Shown: one piece after another, positions 16,306 to 22,479 of the stretch
Layout of the letters: every line of letters starts with the position of its first letter
How positions within the stretch are numbered: position 1 is the first letter of the stretch
Assembly (NCBI GenBank): GCA_030042885.1
Contig: JASHYW010000495.1
Location: 1-23,538, forward strand
DNA: 23,538 nucleotides
Direction of reading: 5' to 3'
Source of the DNA: Streptosporangiaceae bacterium
Lineage (GTDB): Bacteria; Actinomycetota; Actinomycetes; Streptosporangiales; Streptosporangiaceae
Translations under genes and position numbers: made by a program
The notes under the pieces: model-generated
What the model was told of the DNA's origin: nothing
Seen by the model: the letters and a program-made list of their open reading frames with translations, nothing else
Databases searched by the model: none

Positions 16306-17075
16306 CGGAGCCTCCTTGACGCCACGATTGCCGCCAGGTGCGCTATCACCATGAGTGCCGCGACGGCCAGGCATGCCAGGACCAGGACGCGGGTCGCCAG
16401 CAGGCCGCCCCGGATCGCATCCGCCACCGCCGCGAGGAGGATCAGCAGCGAGAGCTCGACCGCCTGGATGATCCGGTGCACGCGCAGCATGCTGGCCAGC
16501 CGCCGCGCCAGCGCCAGGCCCGATCCCCGCGGCTGCAGGGCCTCATCGTCATGCCCGGCCGCGAGCCCGGCCTTGGCCCTGGCCGCCACCACGTTGTCGG
16601 TCTCCGCCTTGACCAGCGCCGCCAGCAGCGCGGCGGCGAGCCCGGCCGTCACGTAGCGGCCGGAGGTGGTCAGATGACCCTGCGCCCGGATTCCCAGCCC
16701 GACCAGCAGCCCTGTCTCGACCAGGTAGTGGCCTATCCCGTCCAGAAACACGCCGGTCGCCGACGTCCGCTTGCTCCACCTGGCCAGCTCGCCATCGGAG
16801 CAGTCGAGCAGCAGGGACGCCTGCATGAGGACTGCCGCAACGATCGCAGTGGCCACGCCGCCGAACGCGACCAGGACCCCAGCCGCTAAGCCGCAGCCGA
16901 TGAACGCGACGGTGACGGCGTTCGGCGAGCAGCCGAGCCGGGCGAAGACCCACGTCGCCCGCGGCGAGAGGCTGCGCATGTAGAGCCGGCCCGCCCAGTG
17001 CTCGTCGTTCAGCCGACCGATCACCGACTGCGGCTGGCCCTCCGACCTGAGCTCAGCCAGAGATGGCCCTGGCAT
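16302..17075 (-). CDS. CDP-alcohol phosphotransferase with a variant active site
   Basis: 257 residues; ATG at 17075 with AAGG four bases upstream. It is an integral membrane enzyme with about six spans, for example AVTVAFIGCGLAAGVLVAFG, LAAALLAALVKAE, and VLVLACLAVAALMVIAHLAA near the end. The family motif D-x2-D-G-x2-A-R-x8-G-x3-D-x3-D is present as D91, D94, G95, A98, R99, G108 and D112, but the last Asp, generally taken as the catalytic base, is His (H116 in FLDGIGHYLVET). The family joins a CDP-linked alcohol to a second alcohol through a phosphodiester. Whether His can serve as base, or marks a subfamily with another substrate, cannot be told here. The stop overlaps the next glycosyltransferase start by four bases, which places both in one operon and suggests a phosphodiester-linked glycan or a glycolipid anchor. 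Confidence 0.85.
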   Translation of the reverse strand: MPGPSLAELRSEGQPQSVIGRLNDEHWAGRLYMRSLSPRATWVFARLGCSPNAVTVAFIGCGLAAGVLVAFGGVATAIVAAVLMQASLLLDCSDGELARWSKRTSATGVFLDGIGHYLVETGLLVGLGIRAQGHLTTSGRYVTAGLAAALLAALVKAETDNVVAARAKAGLAAGHDDEALQPRGSGLALARRLASMLRVHRIIQAVELSLLILLAAVADAIRGGLLATRVLVLACLAVAALMVIAHLAAIVASRRLR

Positions 17076-17487
17076 AAGCCTTCACTCGCTTGGCTATCTC
17101 CGCCCGCGTGCAGCGGGACACCCCGGGATCGCGCAACGGCGGGGGCTCGTTGCGGGTCTATCCGGGCGTTCGAAAGAGGGAAATGCTGGAAATCAAACAT
17201 TATAGCTGAGCATAGCTGGGTACGTTCCCTGGGGGAAACGGGAAGATTTCGGGCCCAGACCCGGTGGGGCCTGGCCGCGCTCCGGGGACCACGCCAGCGG
17301 TACGCCCCAGTCGTTCTTCCCCGGGCGGTCCTCCGGACGGCCATCCCCTCCGGGCAGTAATCGATCACCCTCGTCAAGTACGTGACAGTCGACTCCTACG
17401 CGTTCAGCCAGACCTTCCCCACCGGGGACGGCAGCAACCCGACGCTGCGGGCTGGCCTCAGTTAGCTGAACCGGTCGATCGGCTGGA
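17076..17487. promoter_or_regulatory. Gap upstream of the phosphotransferase operon, with a possible -10 box
   Basis: On the - strand a perfect TATAAT lies at 17199-17204, about 125 bases before the ATG of the phosphotransferase gene. Suitable -35 spacing was not convincing. A short + strand frame near 17373-17466 reads VKYVTVDSYAFSQTFPTGDG and then stops; it may be a tail of a lost gene. No other gene was seen in the 412 bases. Confidence 0.35.
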
Positions 17488-19023
17488 TCAGCGGGGCGCC
17501 AGGTACGCGACGAACTTGAGGATGCGGACTCGGATGCCTGGCAGGTCGTGGACCTTCCAGCCTCGCGCATAGCCGGGCGGATGCGCGTGCGGGTACTCCA
17601 GCACCGCGATCCGCTCAGCGCCAGCGCGGCCGCCTTGCACGGCAGCGACCGTTGGCGCGGACGCGCAGCCGGCATAGAAAGCGATCGGGATGTTCTCCTC
17701 GCCCTTGATCAGGCAGGGCGGCCGGATGCCAAGGTGGCGCAGGTCTGTGGCGATGCGGGTGTAGTCGTCAAAGAAAGTCAACTTCTCCCCTACCTGATGA
17801 TCGAGCACCACGTGCTGGACCAGAAGCTGAGCGGCCAGACCGACGGCCACCATCGCGGTAGTGGCCGGCCGGATGTCCCTGCGCACTCCGGTGACCAGCC
17901 AGGCGGACAAGTCGGCCACGGGAATGGAGAGCAGCGCGTAGGCGGGCAGCAAAAAGCGCGGGGCGGCGTAGTTGATCAAGAAGAGGTACGGCACGGCGAC
18001 GCAGAGCGCGCATGCGGCAGGCAGCAGCGATGAGCCCAACCGCCCGGCACGCCTGGCAGCCAGCACCCCGAGCGTGACAAGTACCGGCAGCGCCAGCCAC
18101 CACAGGCTGATCTCCGGATACCTGAGGCCGACCGTGCACGGCCGGCAGAGGGTGGGCCCGTTAAGCGCGCGCAGCTCGTCCCACACGGCGAAGTGCAGCC
18201 CGAAGCCGCCCTGCTCGGCGCTGGCGGCGTGCAGCCGGGCGAGTAGGCCCCCGAACCGCAGGTACGCCTCGATGACCCACTCGGCGGAACCTGCCGCCAG
18301 GCCGGCCACGGTGGCGGCAAGCAGCGGCCACCGCCGCCATTCCCGCACCGCGAGGACGGCGGCCGCCAGCGCCGCCGCGAGGAAGACGGCATCGCCGGGA
18401 CGGACCAGGGCGGCAATCGCAATACAAGCAGCCAGGCCGGCCAGCGCGACCCAGGCAGGCTTGCCAGGCTCAGCCGCTGGCTGCATGGTGGTCGGCCGCG
18501 CGGCTTCTGACATCTGGGTACCGCTGGCAGCGCGCAGGAAGAAACCCACCGCCGCGAGCCCGCTGAGCGCAACCCACTCATCAGGCATGGCCTGCGGCCC
18601 GTAGTACTGAGTGACCCACAGGCCGCCGAACATGACCCCGGCCAGTGCCAGAATCCAGGCGGGCCGCAGCGGCCGCCACGCCAAGAGCGCCAGCAACAAG
18701 CCAAGGCCTGACGCCACGGACAAGTAAACCCGTAGCGCCACAGCCGACGACGTCAGGAGGGTAACCGGGGCGACCAGCAGCGAGATGCCGCGGGCGCGGG
18801 CGGGATCGAAGTATGCGGCCGGGGCGTGCGAGCTGACCTGGCTGACGTAGACCACCTCGTCCCAGCTCAGCCCGAGCCTCTGCGAAACGAAGAGGAGCTG
18901 GGCGCCGGTGAACGCGGCCGCCACCAGGACCAGCCACCAGACGCTGTCGGCGGCGGGTACGGCCCGGACGACCGGGCTCGCGGCAGGCCTCAGCCGCCGC
19001 AGTGCGACTGGCGCAGAAGCCAT
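17488..19023 (-). CDS. Polytopic GT-C-type glycosyltransferase-like membrane protein
   Basis: 511 residues with about ten membrane segments. The first span is VWWLVLVAAAFTGAQLLFVS. The loop after it carries LGLSWDEVVYVSQVS, in which a D-E pair sits where GT-C enzymes have their catalytic acidic residue. Later spans include LYLSVASGLGLLLALLAW-like and LAACIAIAALVRPGDAVFLA segments, and the LLPAYALLSIPVADLSAWLV region. The C-terminus is a soluble periplasmic-side domain (TFFDDYTRIATDLRHLGIRP, then CLIKGEENIPIAFYAGC). The layout is that of ArnT/PMT- or arabinofuranosyltransferase-like enzymes that use a polyprenyl-phosphate sugar on the outer face of the membrane. The ATG at 19023 has no clear Shine-Dalgarno, so a leaderless mRNA or other start is possible. 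It is not in a tight operon: 412 bases separate its stop from the phosphotransferase start. Confidence 0.75.
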   Translation of the reverse strand: MASAPVALRRLRPAASPVVRAVPAADSVWWLVLVAAAFTGAQLLFVSQRLGLSWDEVVYVSQVSSHAPAAYFDPARARGISLLVAPVTLLTSSAVALRVYLSVASGLGLLLALLAWRPLRPAWILALAGVMFGGLWVTQYYGPQAMPDEWVALSGLAAVGFFLRAASGTQMSEAARPTTMQPAAEPGKPAWVALAGLAACIAIAALVRPGDAVFLAAALAAAVLAVREWRRWPLLAATVAGLAAGSAEWVIEAYLRFGGLLARLHAASAEQGGFGLHFAVWDELRALNGPTLCRPCTVGLRYPEISLWWLALPVLVTLGVLAARRAGRLGSSLLPAACALCVAVPYLFLINYAAPRFLLPAYALLSIPVADLSAWLVTGVRRDIRPATTAMVAVGLAAQLLVQHVVLDHQVGEKLTFFDDYTRIATDLRHLGIRPPCLIKGEENIPIAFYAGCASAPTVAAVQGGRAGAERIAVLEYPHAHPPGYARGWKVHDLPGIRVRILKFVAYLAPR

Positions 19024-19204
19024 ACGTTAAGAATGCCGCATACGGTCATTCGACGCGGCGAGGGGGTAGGTAATGTCCGCCTGTTCAACAGCGGAGGCGA
19101 TCTGCTGGACCAGCCATCCAGATCGCGGTGCTGCCAGGGGCCACTCTGCCAGATCGCCTTGGCGGCCAGGTTTCAGGTCGTCCGGTTGTAGCGCGCGAAG
19201 GGTG

Positions 19205-19465
19205 TCGTCCGTCGAACCGCCAGCGTGTCGCGCCGTTCGGCTCGGTGGTGCTCAAACCGACGACAGCGTGGACGGTGAACCAGTAAAGATGTCACGGCGG
19301 TGGCCTGGCGCTCGGCGCGCGCTGTACGGCGCGGTGAAGCCCGTCGCCCGTTTCCTCGGCCGGCCACCCAATGCCGCAGTAAATGCTGGCCACCTGCTCC
19401 AAGATCGCTGACTCGGTAACATGCGCTGCCTTGCCGTCGAGGGTCAGGCGCGCCCGCGCCGGATG
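19205..19465 (-). pseudogene. PNPOx-family (FMN/F420 split-barrel) C-terminal fragment
   Basis: The - strand reads HPARARLTLDGKAAHVTESA then ILEQVASIYCGIGWPAE, which resembles the end of pyridoxamine-phosphate-oxidase-like or F420-dependent split-barrel proteins. The next conserved stretch, usually xPPPWDLYRFTVHTVxGL-like, is present as HLYWFTVHAVVGLSTTEP followed by NGATRWRF, but the Trp codon is TGA (19292-19294), and the frame needs adjustment before it. The N-terminal two-thirds is missing; the fragment starts where the IS3-family remnant begins on the opposite strand. Family assignment is by recall of the conserved C-terminus and is moderate. Confidence 0.45.
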
Positions 19466-19733
19466 TGAAATGGTGCGGTGATATCACGGAGATACCGACG
19501 GATGAGGGGAAGCTTTACCTCGCTACGGCCCTGGACAATGCCGCAACGGAATCGTTCTTCTCAACCCTGGAATGGGAAATGCTGTCGCGTCATCACTTTA
19601 GCACGCGTGATGAGGCGAGCGAAGTCATTACTCGCTGGGTCTGCGATTTCTGCAACAAAGCTAGGCTGCATAGCTCTTGTGGCATGAATCGCCAATAGAC
19701 TATGAGAATTCCGCTGCAATGGAAGCAGCATAG
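19450..19733 (+). pseudogene. IS3-family transposase remnant with internal deletion
   Basis: Reads PDVKWCGDITEIPTDEGKLY then LATALD, the start of the IS3 orfB catalytic core with the first catalytic Asp. It then jumps in frame directly to NAATESFFSTLEWEMLSRHH, the end of the core with the catalytic Glu. Intact relatives have roughly 75-80 residues between these blocks, including the middle catalytic Asp (HSDRGSQYT-like); that block is deleted at about 19534-19539. Further on, a one-base shift near 19683-19690 turns the expected C-terminus, xSPxDYE, into a premature stop (19696-19698); the shifted frame continues as IDYENSAAMEAA to a TAG at 19731-19733. The OrfA partner and the upstream part of OrfB are absent. 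Confidence 0.75.
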
Positions 19734-19780
19734 GGAGTCCTCCACGGTTCGGGGGAACCTCAGCACGGAGTTAAGCCTCG

Positions 19781-19808
19781 TGCATGGGTAGCCGCAATTA
19801 CCCATGCA
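19781..19808. repeat. Perfect 10-bp inverted repeat, hairpin
   Basis: TGCATGGGTA (19781-19790) pairs with TACCCATGCA (19799-19808) around an 8-base loop. Outside it, CGTGC/GCACG can pair further after a small bulge. It lies 48 bases past the IS3 remnant, in a markedly AT-richer strip, and could be a terminator or an element end. Confidence 0.7.
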
Positions 19809-20002
19809 GCACGCGGCGCTAAATCTCGATCGGACGGTAAACGAGATGATTTACGGTCACTCAAGGCTACGAAGATAACGATCTTTAATTCTTGATGTCG
19901 GTTCCTGTGATACTGTGATTCTTAAAGTAGTCGACGGCTGTGATCGATAGGTGGCGGACGCCTCAGCCCGGCGAGGAATTATTCCCTCCGGTTACCTGCG
20001 CT
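19809..20002. other. AT-richer strip without a gene
   Basis: The sequence from the hairpin to the hydrolase fragment is less GC-rich than its neighbours and contains TGTGAT three times (near 19907, 19914 and 19937). No coding frame is convincing. It may be foreign DNA brought in with the insertion sequences. Confidence 0.35.
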
Positions 20003-20236
20003 CTATTCGACGTGGGAGGCGAGCACGGACATGATCTCGCTGCTGCGGTCGAGGCCGACGTTGTGTCCCGAAGAGCCGCTGACGTGCAGGGTGGCGTCCG
20101 GCAGCTCGCGCGCCGAGCGGCGCGCGACGGCGATCGGCGCGTTGCGGTCAGCAGCGCCGTGCCACAGGTGCACCGGCGTTTTGACCTCGCTGAGCGGGAA
20201 CGGCCACGGGCGCTTGGTCAGGGCGAGTTCCTGCAC
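20003..20236 (-). pseudogene. Alpha/beta hydrolase C-terminal fragment
   Basis: 77 residues from a GTG at 20236: MQELALTKRPWPFPLSEVKT, then PVHLWHGAADRNAPIAVARR, then a C-terminus with SGSSGHNVGLDRSSEIMSVL. The catalytic Asp (in HGAADRNAP) and His (in SGHNVG) of an alpha/beta hydrolase are both present, with the V-P/T-V-x-L-W-H-G-x-x-D pattern typical of the last third of the fold. The nucleophile and the oxyanion hole are missing, because the region upstream is a piece of a transposase. It cannot be an enzyme on its own. Confidence 0.65.
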
Positions 20237-20258
20237 CGTGGCGCCCGAGCCCGGCCGG

Positions 20259-20500
20259 ACGCAGCAGGTACCAGGTTCCCGGAATGGTGTACTGCACGCC
20301 GAACGCCTGCTTCACCAGTTCCCGGACCCGGGCCAGCGTCCAACGCTGATCCGTCCAGCCGGCCGCCGTCGGCCCTGCATCCAGCACCCGGTCCAGCTCC
20401 GCCAGCTGATCCTGATCCAGCCGGCACCGGGCTGCCTGCCCCTTCGAGGCCAGCCCCGGCGCACCGCCAGCCTGCAGCGTCAGCTCCGCCGCTACGGGCC
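20259..20500 (-). pseudogene. IS630-like transposase N-terminal helix-turn-helix fragment
   Basis: Reads AGGAPGLASKGQAARCRLDQ, then DQLAELDRVLDAGPTAAGW, then WTLARVRELVKQAFGVQYTI, ending in WYLLR. This is the second helix-turn-helix of IS630-like transposases, where GGxxALxSKxxxG, LxxxQLAELxxxLxxGP and WTLxRVxxLIxxxFGVxY are conserved. The first helix-turn-helix and the whole catalytic domain are missing. It abuts the alpha/beta hydrolase fragment on one side and a short amidohydrolase-like piece on the other. Confidence 0.6.
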
Positions 20501-20560
20501 ATGCGGGAGACCGGGCTGACGGTCGCCGCCGGCACCGACGCCACCCGCGTCGCCAGCTAC
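20489..20560 (+). pseudogene. Short amidohydrolase-family fragment
   Basis: 24 residues in one + strand frame: PLRAMRETGLTVAAGTDATR followed by VASY. This matches a conserved stretch in YtcJ-like amidohydrolases, where the GTDATR Asp helps bind the metal. Nothing of the family is recognisable on either side. The hit is short and could be chance. Confidence 0.3.
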
Positions 20561-20890
20561 TGCGCGTCGCCGAGGCGGCAGCGGAATCGGCCGACCGGCA
20601 GGCCTGGCGCCAGCGCCGGGCAAGCGCGCCAGGACCGGCCGTCCCCGACCTGCGGCGCCTTCCGGCCGATCCGCTGCTCGGCTGCCTGTAGCGGCCCCGC
20701 CCATAGCGCCACCAGCGCCTACGTGTGAGCCGCGGCCGTCCGGGGTGGCGTCGGCTGGCGCCTGCTGCACGCGCGCCTTGCGCTCGGTGACAAACACGGC
20801 CCGCGGCCACGTTGCATCCCTGCCTGCTGACACTTAATACCGCAACGCACTTGCGGATCGTTCTAGGTGAGCGGTTCGCCTCCGAGCACG
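20561..20890. other. Non-coding stretch, nothing recognised
   Basis: About 330 bases with several arginine- and proline-rich open frames on both strands but no recognisable motif. It lies downstream of the HSL-type esterase gene and would hold its terminator, though I see no strong hairpin. Confidence 0.35.
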
Positions 20891-21850
20891 TCAGCCAGTG
20901 CCGAGCCCGGCGCGCAGGAAGGCGGTGGCCTGGTCGATCGCGGCGCGCGCGGCGCGGGTCTCGCTGAGTGCGTCGAGCAGCATGAAGTCGTGGATCATGC
21001 CGTCGAACCGCACGGTCGTCACAGGCACTCCGGCTGAGCGCAGCTTGGCGGCATAGGCCTCTCCCTCGTCGCGCAGCACGTCGGCCTCGTCTACGCACAG
21101 GTAGGTCGACGGCAGCCCGGTGACCTGCTCGGTGCTGGCCTGGTTCGGCGAGGCGGTAATCTCGGCGCGCCGTTTCGGGTCGGTGGTGTAGGCGTCCCAG
21201 AACCATTCCATCTCTTTGCGGCTGAGGTAGTAGCCGGTGGCGAACTGCTCGTAGGAGCCGGTGTTCATGGCCGCGTCTGTGACCGGGTAGTACATCGACT
21301 GCTGCACGAACGTCACGTCGCCGCGTTCCTTGGCCATCAGCGCCAGCGCGGCCGCCATGTTGCCGCCCACTGATTCGCCGGCCACTGCCATGCGGCTGGC
21401 GTCCAGGCCCTTGGATGCCCCGTTGCGGGTGATCCACTGGGCGGTGGCGTAGCCCTGCTCGATCGCGACCGGGTAGCGCGCTTCTGGCGAGTTGGGGTAT
21501 TCCACGAACGCGAGCGCCGCGCGGGCGCCGACGGCGAGCTCGCGCACGAGCCGATCGTGGGTGGCGGCGTTGCCGAGGATCCAGCCTCCGCCGTGCATGT
21601 ACACGATGACCGGCAGCATGCCGGCTGCGCCTTGCGGCTTGATGATGCGCACCCGGGCGTCGCCCGCCGGGGAGGGAACCGTGATCCACTCCTCGTCGAC
21701 CGGGAGCTTGCTGACCGGGCCGGACTGCGCGTCGTCGAGGACCTTCCGGGCGTCGGCCGGCGCCATCTCGTACAGGAACGGTCGTTTCGAGAACGCATCG
21801 GCAACCTGCTGCGCGGCAGGCTCCAAGACAATCGTGTTGGTGGCAGTCAT
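20891..21850 (-). CDS. HSL-family alpha/beta hydrolase (esterase/lipase)
   Basis: 319 residues from the ATG at 21850 (MTATNTIVLEPAAQ), with GAGGAG seven bases upstream; the frame is open further to 22018 but that extension is not needed. It belongs to the hormone-sensitive-lipase family of carboxylesterases: oxyanion-hole HGGGW at residues 86-90, nucleophile elbow GESVGG with Ser160 (most members have GDSAGG), acid in CVDEADVLRDEG, and catalytic His in DGMIHDFM near the end. There is no signal peptide, so it is cytoplasmic. Length is normal for the family, all catalytic residues are in place, and it looks functional. It is single, with a 264-base leader. Substrate is probably a short-chain ester; the exact one is unknown. 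Confidence 0.9.
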   Translation of the reverse strand: MTATNTIVLEPAAQQVADAFSKRPFLYEMAPADARKVLDDAQSGPVSKLPVDEEWITVPSPAGDARVRIIKPQGAAGMLPVIVYMHGGGWILGNAATHDRLVRELAVGARAALAFVEYPNSPEARYPVAIEQGYATAQWITRNGASKGLDASRMAVAGESVGGNMAAALALMAKERGDVTFVQQSMYYPVTDAAMNTGSYEQFATGYYLSRKEMEWFWDAYTTDPKRRAEITASPNQASTEQVTGLPSTYLCVDEADVLRDEGEAYAAKLRSAGVPVTTVRFDGMIHDFMLLDALSETRAARAAIDQATAFLRAGLGTG

Positions 21851-22114
21851 GACCGTGCTCCTCACGCCAAAGCTGAAGCATTGACTGACCCACAAGCACG
21901 GCGGCCACTCGTCACGCACCGGATCTTTTCCGGTAACCGGGCAATCCCAGCCGAATAGCCGCCCGCGTTGCGGCTGCGTCTCAACGTCCTGGCGCCTCCT
22001 GTGTAACACACGCCACATCTGACCCAGTTATCGACCCGCACGGTTGCCTGATTCACCCCCTTACCAGGGGAACCTGGGGATATCGCTGCTGGTGAGTGCT
22101 GCAGCCGCAGCGCG
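21851..22114. promoter_or_regulatory. Leader region of the esterase gene with a TGTGTAACACA palindrome
   Basis: A perfect 11-base palindrome (22000-22010) sits about 150 bases upstream of the esterase start. It could be a repressor site. No clear promoter hexamers were identified. Confidence 0.35.
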
Positions 22115-22372
22115 CTACGGCTGTTCTGGGCAAGGAAGCACGCACCGGCTGTGCTGCACTCTTCGCGGCCACAGGAGTGAAGGCCAGGAGACGCGCACCA
22201 TGCCAGGCGCCTCGTTCGAGGCAGGCTTGGTGGCATCCAGGATGCGGCGAACGTGCCCACAGACGTGGCCGACTGGAGACAACAGTTCGTACGGCTCATA
22301 ACCCAGCGACGCCAGTCTCCTCGTGGCCAACAGAGCGTGATCATGCAAATTTGAGGTGCCGCCGTGCGTCAT
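22115..22372 (-). CDS. Hypothetical small protein, 85 residues
   Basis: ATG at 22372; the first 55 residues look like real protein (MTHGGTSNLHDHALLATRRL, then ASLGYEPYELLSPVGHVCGH, then VRRILDATKPASNEAPGM). The rest is less regular. No family is recognised and no good ribosome-binding site is visible. It lies 97 bases downstream of the P450 stop on the same strand. It may be a real small gene, a gene fragment, or a chance frame. Confidence 0.3.
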   Translation of the reverse strand: MTHGGTSNLHDHALLATRRLASLGYEPYELLSPVGHVCGHVRRILDATKPASNEAPGMVRVSWPSLLWPRRVQHSRCVLPCPEQP

Positions 22373-22462
22373 CGTGGTCCGCCCGAGCTGGCCAGCTGGC
22401 TCGCTGAGGGGACTTGCGGTCGGTGAGGCCGGCGCTCCGGCCCCATCGGGCGCCGGGATCCG

Positions 22463-22479
22463 GGGACGGCTACCGTCCC
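22463..22479. terminator. Hairpin overlapping the P450 stop codon
   Basis: GGGACGG (22463-22469) and CCGTCCC (22473-22479) form a perfect 7-bp stem whose 3-base loop is exactly the TAG stop codon (22470-22472, read on the - strand). Likely a transcription terminator without a T-tract, or an mRNA 3'-end stabiliser. Confidence 0.5.

Noticed and set aside
20561..20830. IS701-like transposase piece on the - strand
   Set aside because: A stretch reading LVALWAGPLQAAEQRIG hinted at such a family, but the match was too short and not supported by flanking sequence.
20148..21908. 586-codon - strand frame
   Set aside because: Mostly a shadow of the esterase in another frame; only its end, within 20259-20500, is meaningful, as an IS630-like piece.
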